DNA from: Anaerolineales bacterium
Lineage (GTDB): Bacteria > Chloroflexota > Anaerolineae > Anaerolineales > DRMV01
Direction: 5' to 3'
NCBI GenBank assembly: GCA_015494815.1
Contig: WGAK01000029.1
Location: 1 to 20,130 of the forward strand
Length of the DNA stretch: 20,130 nucleotides
Shown piece by piece: positions 7,890 through 13,779 of the stretch (its first letter is position 1; the number at the start of each line of letters is the position of its first letter). The translations under genes and the position numbers were made by a program. The notes beneath the pieces were generated by a model. That model made no database searches and was not told the DNA's origin. It saw nothing but the letters and a program-made list of their open reading frames with translations.

Positions 7890-7899
7890 ATTATACCAT
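7890..7899 (-). promoter_or_regulatory. Extended -10 promoter of the methyltransferase gene
   Basis: Minus-strand TGG followed by TATAAT (7890-7895) is a perfect extended -10. Only seven bases separate it from the ATG at 7882, so the transcript should begin at or next to the start codon. No ribosome-binding site can fit in that gap. Confidence 0.6.
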
Positions 7900-7921
7900 T
7901 GGCCACGGCGCTTCGTTTACT

Positions 7922-7930
7922 TGGTACAAT
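7922..7930 (+). promoter_or_regulatory. Extended -10 promoter of thiI
   Basis: TGG followed by TACAAT (7925-7930), 21 bases before the thiI ATG, predicts a very short leader. It lies about 27 bases from the oppositely directed methyltransferase promoter. There is no convincing -35. Confidence 0.55.
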
Positions 7931-7951
7931 ACCCCCATCCCTTTTTGAGGC

Positions 7952-9130
7952 ATGACCGGCGTGCGTTATCTCATCCATTACAGCAGCGACATCGGGCTCA
8001 AGGGCAAGAACCGGCCCGACTTTGTGAAGCAACTCAAGCGCAATCTGCGCCGCCAGTTACCCTTCGAGCGGGTATGGGAGGTGCGCGGCCGCCTGTTGGC
8101 CGAGGCCGCACAGCCCGACCTGCCCGTGCATCGGGTGTTCGGCGTGGCCTGGTGGGCCGTGCCCCGCTTCGTGCCGCCCACCTGGGAGGCCATCGTGCAG
8201 GCCGGCCGCGCCCTGGCCCAGGAGGCCGTCGCGCAGGGCCGGGTGCGCACCTTCGCGGTGCGAGCCCGCCGGGCCGACAAAGCCTTCCCCAAACGCTCGC
8301 TGGACATCGAGCGGGAACTGGGCGCGGTCATCGTGCAGGCCACGGGCCTCAAGGTCAATCTCTCGCAACCCGATTTGACCGTGCATGTGGAAATCATCCC
8401 CGGCCAGGCTTTCGTGTTCGGCCCCCGGCATCTCGGCTACCAGGGCCTGCCCGTGGGTACCGCGGGCAAGGTCATGGGCCTGTTCTCGGGCGGGGTGGAT
8501 TCGCTCATCGCGGCCTGGCTCATGGCCCGCCGGGGCGCGGCCGTGGAACTGGTGCACTTCCACGCCTTCACCGAGGCCCGCTACGCGCACCACGACAAAG
8601 CCGGGCACCTGGCCCAGGCCCTGGCCGCGTACATCCCCGGCCTGCGGGTGCACTATGTGCCCTATCATCTTTTCCAGGCGGCCACGCTGGACCTGCCCCC
8701 CCGCCAGGCGCGCTACGAACTGGTGGTCTTTCGGCGCTTCATGGCCCGGCTGGCCGCGCGGCTGGCCCGGCAGCGGGGCGCAGCCGCGGTGTTCACGGGC
8801 GACAGCCTGGCCCAGGTGGCTTCGCAGACCATGGAAAATTTGACCGCGGTGGACGCGGCGCTGGACTTCCCGCTGTTTCGCCCGCTGCTGGCCTTCAACA
8901 AGCAGGAAATCATCGCCTGGGCCGAGCGCCTGCAGTTCTATGACCTCGCCAAGCGGCCGTACAAAGACTGCTGCTCCATCATCTCCCGCAATCCGGCCAC
9001 GCGCGCCAATCGCGCGGTCGTGGAAGCCATCGAGGCCCGCATCGGGGTCGAGGCGCTGCTGGAAGCCTCGCTGGCCGCCACCGAGACCATCGCCTACCCG
9101 GCCGAGGATTTGCCCGCCTGGGAGGCGTGA
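7952..9130 (+). CDS. thiI: tRNA 4-thiouridine synthase ThiI (without rhodanese domain)
   Basis: ATP-dependent tRNA sulfurtransferase that adenylates U8 of tRNA before sulfur insertion and can supply sulfur for thiazole. The 392 residues begin with the N-terminal ferredoxin-like and THUMP region (IGLKGKNR near 14-21; KRSLDIERELG near 114). The PP-loop SGGVDS is at 179-184, and the C-terminal YKDCCSIISRNPATR is near 337-351. The C-terminal rhodanese domain of the E. coli enzyme is absent, as in the shorter Bacillus-type form, so persulfide must come from a separate sulfurtransferase. The ATG at 7952 has GAGG only one base upstream, which is too close for normal use. The in-frame GTG at 7961 has better spacing, but family alignment fits either start. 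The SpoU gene follows after 13 bases. Confidence 0.94.
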   Translation: MTGVRYLIHYSSDIGLKGKNRPDFVKQLKRNLRRQLPFERVWEVRGRLLAEAAQPDLPVHRVFGVAWWAVPRFVPPTWEAIVQAGRALAQEAVAQGRVRTFAVRARRADKAFPKRSLDIERELGAVIVQATGLKVNLSQPDLTVHVEIIPGQAFVFGPRHLGYQGLPVGTAGKVMGLFSGGVDSLIAAWLMARRGAAVELVHFHAFTEARYAHHDKAGHLAQALAAYIPGLRVHYVPYHLFQAATLDLPPRQARYELVVFRRFMARLAARLARQRGAAAVFTGDSLAQVASQTMENLTAVDAALDFPLFRPLLAFNKQEIIAWAERLQFYDLAKRPYKDCCSIISRNPATRANRAVVEAIEARIGVEALLEASLAATETIAYPAEDLPAWEA

Positions 9131-9143
9131 GCGCGAGGGAACC

Positions 9144-9770
9144 ATGCGCGCGTGGGCCGTGTATCGCTGCCAGGCACCGGGTTGTGGGCTGCGCTTTCCG
9201 GCCCGGGTGGACGAAGCGCCGCGGGCCTGCCCCCGTTGCGGCGGGCCGTTGCAGGCCGTATGGACCGGCGCGCTGCCCCCGCCCGAGGAGCCGCCCGCGT
9301 CGCGGCCGTCGGCCCGCCGCGGGCTGGTGCTGGACAATCTGCGCAGCGCGTGGAATGTGGGCGCGGCCCTGCGCATTGCCGATGCGGGCGGCTATGGCCG
9401 GGTCTTCCTGGTGGGCATCACGCCCACGCCCGAACACCCCCAGGTGGCCCGCACCGCGCTGGGCGCGCAGTACACGGTGCGCTGGTCATGGCATCCCAAT
9501 GGGGTGGCGTTGCTGCGCACCCTACGCGCGCTGGGCTGGACGCTGTGGGCGCTGGAGACGGCCCCGCAGGCGACCCCGCTGCCCGTGGGCGCCGCGCCGC
9601 CGCCCGAGCCCTGGGCCTGGGTGGTGGGCCACGAAGTCACGGGGCTGGACCCCGCGCTGCTGGCTTTGTGCCAACGGGTCTGGCGCCTGCCCATGCACGG
9701 TTACAAGCGCTCGCTGAATGTCGCCACCGCGCTGGCCGCGGCCGTGTATCGGGTGCGCGCGGCCGGGTAA
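9144..9770 (+). CDS. SpoU/TrmH-family RNA methyltransferase with N-terminal zinc ribbon
   Basis: Predicted 2'-O-ribose RNA methyltransferase of 208 residues. Residues 9-32 hold four cysteines (C9, C14, C29, C32, ending CPRCGG), a likely zinc ribbon. A Pro-rich linker (44-58) leads to the SpoU fold. Motif 1 is LDNLRSAWNVGAALR (63-77, with N71), motif 2 VVGHEVTGL (160-168, with E164), and motif 3 LPMHGYKRSLNVATA (182-196). The target RNA cannot be read from sequence. The ATG at 9144 has GAGGG five bases upstream and follows thiI after 13 bases, so both probably share the thiI promoter and a tRNA-modification role would fit. The zinc ribbon may help bind RNA. Confidence 0.92.
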   Translation: MRAWAVYRCQAPGCGLRFPARVDEAPRACPRCGGPLQAVWTGALPPPEEPPASRPSARRGLVLDNLRSAWNVGAALRIADAGGYGRVFLVGITPTPEHPQVARTALGAQYTVRWSWHPNGVALLRTLRALGWTLWALETAPQATPLPVGAAPPPEPWAWVVGHEVTGLDPALLALCQRVWRLPMHGYKRSLNVATALAAAVYRVRAAG

Positions 9771-9782
9771 GCCGGCGGCCAC

Positions 9783-9816
9783 GCGGCGCGCGCCGGCCGG
9801 TGCGGAGCCGTTCCCC
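9783..9816 (+). repeat. Dispersed intergenic element, copy A
   Basis: GCGGCGCGCGCCGGCC (9783-9798), a three-base linker, then GCGGAGCCG and TTCCCC (9802-9816). Apart from the linker and one inserted G, the same string follows rho at 19992-20026. The first block contains the 12-bp palindrome CGGCGCGCGCCG. It lies 12 bases after the SpoU stop codon. Confidence 0.75.
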
Positions 9817-9835
9817 TCGCCAAGGAGGTGCTGCC

Positions 9836-10744
9836 ATGCGACGCCTGGATTTGCCCCGCGGCCCGGTGGAGATTCGCCACCTGACGCGCATCGAAGAGAT
9901 GGAGCAGGCCGTGGAGGTCCAGCGCCGGGCGTGGGAGGGCCGCGTCCAGGTGGTGCCCGCGTCGCTGCTGCTCACCTTAGCCCACGAAGGGGGCGTGGTG
10001 TTGGGCGCCGCGGCCCTCGAAGAGCCCCAGCAGCCGCTGGTGGGTTTCGTCTTCGGCTTTCTGGCCCGCCACCACCTGCCCGGACGCCCGCCTTTCGACA
10101 AGCATCATTCGCACATGCTGGGCGTGGTGCCCGAATGGCAGGGCCAGGGGCTGGGCTACTGGCTCAAGCGCGCCCAATGGCAGGCCGTTCGCCATCAGGC
10201 CCTGCCGCTCATCACCTGGACCTTCGACCCGCTGTGGGGCCGCAACGCCTACCTGAACATCACCAAACTGGGCGGCATCGCCCGCACTTACTACCGCAAT
10301 CGCTACGGCCGCATGACCGACCCGCTCAACCGGGGCCTGCCTTCGGACCGGGTGCTGGTGGAGGTGTGGGTGCATTCCCGGCGGGTGCTGGAACGCATGC
10401 GCACGCAACCCCGCAAGCGCCTGGATTTGGCCCACTTCTTCGCGGCCGGCGCGCGCATTCTAAACCCCACCCGGCTGAACGACGCGGGCTGGCCGGAGCC
10501 GCCCACGACGGTGACCTACCCCGAGCCTGCGCACGAGCGCATCACGCTGGTGGAAATCCCCGGGGATTGGTTTGGGCTCAAAGCGGCAGACCTGGACCTG
10601 GCGTTGCGCTGGCGGCTGCACTTGCGCGCGGTGCTCGAGACGCTGTTCGACCGGGGCTACATCATCACCGAATTTCTGCATCTCAAAGGCCGGCCTGGGC
10701 GCAGTTTCTACGCGTTGAGCCACGGCGAAAGCACCCTGGGCTAA
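9836..10744 (+). CDS. GNAT superfamily acetyltransferase (COG3375-like)
   Basis: Predicted N-acetyltransferase of 302 residues with unknown substrate. The acetyl-CoA-binding segment HSHMLGVVPEWQGQGLG lies at about 91-107, preceded by strands around 67-80 (LVGFVFGFLA). Motifs such as WTFDPLWGRNAYLNI and the long C-terminal half resemble the COG3375 predicted acetyltransferases, which are longer than a minimal GNAT fold. The ATG at 9836 has AAGGAGG seven bases upstream. The gene is preceded by repeat copy A and has the same direction as thiI and the SpoU gene, so read-through is possible. The histidine-rich gene downstream has its own promoter. Confidence 0.85.
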   Translation: MRRLDLPRGPVEIRHLTRIEEMEQAVEVQRRAWEGRVQVVPASLLLTLAHEGGVVLGAAALEEPQQPLVGFVFGFLARHHLPGRPPFDKHHSHMLGVVPEWQGQGLGYWLKRAQWQAVRHQALPLITWTFDPLWGRNAYLNITKLGGIARTYYRNRYGRMTDPLNRGLPSDRVLVEVWVHSRRVLERMRTQPRKRLDLAHFFAAGARILNPTRLNDAGWPEPPTTVTYPEPAHERITLVEIPGDWFGLKAADLDLALRWRLHLRAVLETLFDRGYIITEFLHLKGRPGRSFYALSHGESTLG

Positions 10745-10763
10745 GCGAGCGCGGCCGCACGGT

Positions 10764-10774
10764 TGGGGTACAAT
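10764..10774 (+). promoter_or_regulatory. -10 promoter element of the NifX-like gene
   Basis: GGGG followed by TACAAT (10769-10774), 45 bases before the ATG at 10820. It matches the GG-TAyAAT pattern seen at other genes here. No clear -35. Confidence 0.5.
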
Positions 10775-10819
10775 GGAACGCGCGGCTTTGGCCGTCATCT
10801 TAGCCAGGAGGTTGACCCC

Positions 10820-11233
10820 ATGAGCGTGCTACGCATCGCCATCCCCACCGAAGATGGGGAACGCATCAGCGCCCACTTTGGGCAGGCGCCGCGCTATGTG
10901 GTGTTCACCGTGCAAGAGGGGCGCGTCGTCGGCCGAGAGGAACGCCCCAAGGCCCATCATCACCACCACGGCGAGCACGAGCACGAGCACCATCACCACG
11001 ACCACGACAACGGCCACGGCCACCGCCCCGGCCAGCACTTTCAGGCCATGATTGCCAACATTCGCGATTGCCAGGTGGTCATCCTGGGCGGCATTGGGCA
11101 GCCGGGGTATCAGCGTCTGTTGGCCGCGGGCTATGAAGTCTACCTGACGGGGGGACGCATCGAGGACGCGGTGCACGCGTATCTGGAGGGGCGACTTTCG
11201 TCGGACCCGCGGCGGGTGCATCGGCACCACTAA
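10820..11233 (+). CDS. Dinitrogenase iron-molybdenum cofactor biosynthesis family protein with His-rich insert
   Basis: Small protein of 137 residues in the NifX/NafY-like family. It starts IAIPTEDGERISAHFGQAP (7-25), typical of the family, and continues with VVILGGIGQPGYQRLLAAG (86-104) and an AVHAYLEG stretch. The family's metal-cluster-binding fold is interrupted at residues 46-73 by an insert with about 15 histidines plus Asp and Glu, and the protein ends HRHH. Such inserts bind metal ions, so storage, delivery or sensing of nickel, zinc, cobalt or iron is plausible. No nitrogenase genes are present, and many family members occur in non-fixing bacteria. The ATG has AGGAGG eight bases upstream. 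The gene is monocistronic between its own promoter and a strong hairpin. Confidence 0.9.
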   Translation: MSVLRIAIPTEDGERISAHFGQAPRYVVFTVQEGRVVGREERPKAHHHHHGEHEHEHHHHDHDNGHGHRPGQHFQAMIANIRDCQVVILGGIGQPGYQRLLAAGYEVYLTGGRIEDAVHAYLEGRLSSDPRRVHRHH

Positions 11234-11240
11234 ACGCAAC

Positions 11241-11290
11241 GCGCGGGCGAAGGCAGGGTCTTCATCCTGCGCCATCGCCTTCGCCCGCGC
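11241..11290. terminator. Strong hairpin between convergent genes
   Basis: A 14-base perfect inverted repeat (GCGCGGGCGAAGGC at 11241-11254, GCCTTCGCCCGCGC at 11277-11290), with an inner CAGG/CCTG pair, starts eight bases after the NifX-like stop. There is no T-tract on either side, so it is a likely bidirectional transcript-end structure rather than a textbook intrinsic terminator. Confidence 0.55.
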
Positions 11291-11300
11291 CAGGTGGCCG

Positions 11301-11325
11301 GCCCCGCCCGCGGACGCCGCGGGGC
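11301..11325 (-). terminator. Hairpin abutting the moeB stop codon
   Basis: GCCCCGC (11301-11307) pairs with GCGGGGC (11319-11325), directly next to the moeB stop codon. There is no T-tract. It probably protects the 3' end or helps termination. Confidence 0.35.
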
Positions 11326-12495
11326 TCAGTACTGCCGCAGCGCGGGGTCCACTTCTCGAGCCCAGGCGTTGATGCCCCCCTGCAGGTTCCAGGCCCGAAA
11401 ACCTTCCTCACGAAAGACCTCCGCGGCCAGGCGGGAACGTTCGCCGCTGCGGCACACGAACACCAAGGGCGTGTCTTTGTCAAAGGCGTCCATGCGGCTC
11501 CACAACTGCTCCAGGGGGATGTTTTCCGCGAAGGGCAAACGCGCGATGGTCAACTCGTGGGGCTCGCGCACATCAATGACCCGCAAGGGTTCGCCCGCGG
11601 CCAGCCGCCGGGCCAGGTCGTGGGGTGTGATTTCCAAATCCGAGGCCGCGGGCGTGGGGCTCACGCCGCAGAAGGCTTCATAATCTATCAGTTCGGTGAT
11701 GGTGGGATGCTCGCCGCACACCGGGCACTTGGGGTTTTTGGGCACCTGCACGGTGTCGAAGGTCATGTCCAGCGCGTCGTAGAGCAGCAAGCGGCCGATG
11801 AGGGGCTTGCCGATGCCCAGGATGAGTTTCAGCACCTCGGTGGCCTGGATGGTGCCCACCACGCCGGGCAGCACGCCGAACACCCCGCCCATGCCGCAGG
11901 TGGGCACCAGATGCGGCGGCGGTGGCTGCGGGAACAGGCACCGGTAGCACGGCCCGTGGCGGGCGTCGAACACGCTCACCTGGCCGTCGAAACGATAGAT
12001 GGAGCCGTAGACGAAAGGCTTGCCCAGAAAGACGCACGCGTCGTTGAGCAAATAACGGGTGGGGAAGTTGTCGGTGCCGTCCACGACGATGTCGTAGGGC
12101 CGCAAGATGTCCAGCGCGTTGTCGCGAGTCAGGCGCACAGGGTACACATCCACCCGGATGTGGGGGTTGAGGTCCAACAGCCGCTCGCGGGCCGACTCGA
12201 CCTTGAGGCGGCCTACGGTGTGCTGGCCGTGGACGATTTGACGCTGCAGATTGCTCTCGTCCACTACATCCGCGTCCACCAGGCCTAAGCGCCCCACACC
12301 GGCCGCGGCCAGGTACATGGCGATGGGCGAGCCCAGGCCACCCACCCCCACGATGAGCACCGACGCGGCTTTGAGTTTGCGCTGCCCCTCCAGGCCGACC
12401 TGGGGCAACAGCAGATGCCGCGAGTAGCGGCGCAACTCGTCGGGCGTGAGGTCAGGCAAAGGCGTGCGGTCGGGCGCGGAGGACGCGGCGGTCAT
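11326..12495 (-). CDS. moeB: MoeB/ThiF-type adenylyltransferase-rhodanese fusion (MoeZ-like)
   Basis: Sulfur-carrier activating enzyme of 389 residues. Residues about 20-270 are the E1-like domain: nucleotide site GVGGLGS (50-56), DADVVDESNLQRQ (74-86), zinc cysteines C183/C186 and C257/C260, and C200 (PTCGMGGVFGVLPG) in the position of the active-site cysteine. Residues about 287-386 are a rhodanese domain with active loop CRSGERS (348-354). Such fusions adenylate the C-terminus of a MoaD-, ThiS- or CysO-type carrier and then thiolate it. No carrier gene is in the window, so molybdopterin, thiamine and cysteine routes all remain open. The frame runs upstream into the DUF971 gene. The ATG at 12495 shares ATGA with that gene's stop, a four-base overlap, so translation is probably coupled. 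Confidence 0.94.
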   Translation of the reverse strand: MTAASSAPDRTPLPDLTPDELRRYSRHLLLPQVGLEGQRKLKAASVLIVGVGGLGSPIAMYLAAAGVGRLGLVDADVVDESNLQRQIVHGQHTVGRLKVESARERLLDLNPHIRVDVYPVRLTRDNALDILRPYDIVVDGTDNFPTRYLLNDACVFLGKPFVYGSIYRFDGQVSVFDARHGPCYRCLFPQPPPPHLVPTCGMGGVFGVLPGVVGTIQATEVLKLILGIGKPLIGRLLLYDALDMTFDTVQVPKNPKCPVCGEHPTITELIDYEAFCGVSPTPAASDLEITPHDLARRLAAGEPLRVIDVREPHELTIARLPFAENIPLEQLWSRMDAFDKDTPLVFVCRSGERSRLAAEVFREEGFRAWNLQGGINAWAREVDPALRQY

Positions 12496-12848
12496 GCGCC
12501 TTCCTCCGAGGCCGCGGCCGCCTGGCGCTGCTGCCGGGCCGCGGTGCATTCGGGGCAAGGGCAAATCTCCCGCAGGTAGTCCCAGTTGTAGATGCCATGC
12601 GCGTGGCCGTCGCCCCAGATGAGGTTGAGGGCGTAATTGCCCACGGGGGCGATGCCGTCTAAGCGAAAGGCCACATCCAGCAGAATCTTGGGCGTGTTCT
12701 GGCTGCGGTCCTTGACGCAGGCCGCGCAGGGGCAATGCTCCCGCAGGTAGCGGAAGGGGTACTCGCTGTGATGGCCGTCGGTCCAGTCAATGACCAGCAC
12801 CGCGCGCGGGTAGTCTACCTTGACGCCTTGGGGCGTGTAACGGTACAT
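12492..12848 (-). CDS. DUF971 / GBBH-like N-terminal domain protein
   Basis: Small protein of 118 residues made of one DUF971 domain, the N-terminal domain of gamma-butyrobetaine hydroxylase without the catalytic part. Key segments are KVDYPRAVLVIDWTDGHHSEYP, with HCPCAAC near 38-44 and ICPCPEC near 95-101; a His-rich stretch (GDGHAHGIYNW) lies before the second cluster. The CxCxxC motifs suggest zinc or Fe-S binding. DUF971 is fused to Mrp in plant HCF101, an Fe-S carrier, which suggests a role in cluster biogenesis. The ATG at 12848 is preferred over the upstream ATG at 12878 because GGAGG lies seven bases before it. It is the first gene of an operon with moeB and divergent from nuoB. Confidence 0.88.
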   Translation of the reverse strand: MYRYTPQGVKVDYPRAVLVIDWTDGHHSEYPFRYLREHCPCAACVKDRSQNTPKILLDVAFRLDGIAPVGNYALNLIWGDGHAHGIYNWDYLREICPCPECTAARQQRQAAAASEEGA

Positions 12849-12889
12849 GGTGGGCCTCCGGGCGATGGAAAATGGCAAAGGCAGCCTTT

Positions 12890-12899
12890 ATTGTACCAT
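12890..12899 (-). promoter_or_regulatory. Extended -10 promoter of the DUF971-moeB operon
   Basis: Minus-strand TGG followed by TACAAT (12890-12895), 41 bases upstream of the ATG at 12848. It matches the extended -10 pattern of this window. Confidence 0.55.
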
Positions 12900-12901
12900 T
12901 C

Positions 12902-12930
12902 GCGCGGCCGGGCGCGGCGGTCGCCCGGCC
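12902..12930. repeat. GC-rich inverted repeat between divergent promoters
   Basis: GCGGCCGGGCG (12902-12912) and CGCCCGGCCGC (12920-12930) are perfectly inverted around a seven-base loop. It lies just upstream of the DUF971 promoter, so it cannot terminate either adjacent gene. It may be a protein-binding site or a barrier element. Confidence 0.5.
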
Positions 12931-12955
12931 GCAGGGCCGGGTTCCACCCGCTTTA

Positions 12956-13004
12956 GCAAATATAGATTTGCATAACGCGTGCGCTTAAGCAAATCCAATT
13001 TTAC
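12956..13004 (+). promoter_or_regulatory. AT-rich operator candidate upstream of nuoB
   Basis: GCAAAT-ATAG-ATTTGC (12956-12971) is a perfect 6-base inverted repeat. GCAAAT recurs at 12989-12994, followed by CCAATTTTAC, giving a second, imperfect palindrome 33 bases away, about three helical turns. The stretch is notably AT-rich for this DNA and ends about 22 bases before the nuoB -10. Confidence 0.5.
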
Positions 13005-13022
13005 AAAAGCGGCCTGAAAAAT

Positions 13023-13032
13023 GGGGTATAAT
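13023..13032 (+). promoter_or_regulatory. nuoB operon -10 promoter element
   Basis: GGGG followed by a perfect TATAAT (13027-13032), 66 bases before the nuoB ATG. A TTTACA at 13000-13005 resembles a -35, but the spacing of 21 is long. The transcript leader would hold the hairpin GGCCTGGG-CA-CCCAGGCC (13040-13057). Confidence 0.6.
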
Positions 13033-13098
13033 GGGGCCCGGCCTGGGCACCCAGGCCCCTGGCCCGTTTGGTGCAGGTCATCCCAGGAGGAAACCACG

Positions 13099-13755
13099 AT
13101 GAAGCGACCCAACGGCGACGAACTCCAGAAGCCGGGGTATGACATCCCCGACGAACTCAAAGGCAGCGTGGTAGTCACCACCCTGAACCGGCTGTACAAC
13201 TGGGGGCGGCGCAACTCGGTGTGGCCGATGATGTTCGGGCTGGCGTGTTGCGCCATCGAGATGATTGCCACCGCAGCCAGCCGCTACGACCTGGCCCGCT
13301 TTGGCATGGAAGTCATGCGCCCCAGCCCGCGGCAGTCGGATGTGATGATTGTCTCGGGCACGGTGACCAAGCGCATGGCCCCCCTCATCGTGCGGCTGTA
13401 CAACCAGATGCCCATGCCCAAGTATGTCATCGCCATGGGCGCGTGCGCGTCGGGCGGTGGGCCCTTCAAAGAAGGCTACAATGTGGTCTCGGGGGTGGAC
13501 AAACTCATCCCCGTGGATGTGTACATCCCCGGCTGCCCGCCGACCCCCGAAGCCCTGCTGTTTGGCCTGATGAAACTGCAGCAGAAAATCGAGAAGCAGT
13601 CCTTCCGCGAGGTGTACACCAAGCCCGATTACATCCCCGAACCCGTGCTGGGGCCCGACCTGATGGACCCGCGCGATTACCCCAAGATTCGGGAGTACAC
13701 CCAGAAGAAACTGGAAGCCCTGCAGCAGCAGGCCGCGCAGGCCGCCCAAGGGTAG
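13099..13755 (+). CDS. nuoB: NADH-quinone oxidoreductase subunit B
   Basis: Complex I subunit of 218 residues that holds the terminal [4Fe-4S] cluster N2, which passes electrons to quinone. The cluster ligands are visible: C50-C51 (GLACCAIEMI), C116 (GACASGGG) and C146 (GCPPTP). The core between about 25 and 170 is standard. The C-terminal extension (PDYIPEPVLGPDLMDPRDYP, then a Gln/Ala-rich helix) is longer than the minimal subunit. The ATG at 13099 has AGGAGG eight bases upstream. It is the first gene of the nuoB-nuoCD-nuoI group. No nuoA precedes it, unlike the usual operon order. Confidence 0.96.
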   Translation: MKRPNGDELQKPGYDIPDELKGSVVVTTLNRLYNWGRRNSVWPMMFGLACCAIEMIATAASRYDLARFGMEVMRPSPRQSDVMIVSGTVTKRMAPLIVRLYNQMPMPKYVIAMGACASGGGPFKEGYNVVSGVDKLIPVDVYIPGCPPTPEALLFGLMKLQQKIEKQSFREVYTKPDYIPEPVLGPDLMDPRDYPKIREYTQKKLEALQQQAAQAAQG

Positions 13756-13779
13756 TTCCCGCAGGCAAAGGAGGCAATC

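Noticed and set aside
10820..11233. Nitrogen-fixation gene
   Set aside because: The NifX-like fold is common in non-fixing bacteria, and no nif genes lie in the window.
11241..11325. Small regulatory RNA in the convergent gap
   Set aside because: The two hairpins are well explained as 3'-end structures of the flanking genes, and no promoter is visible between them.
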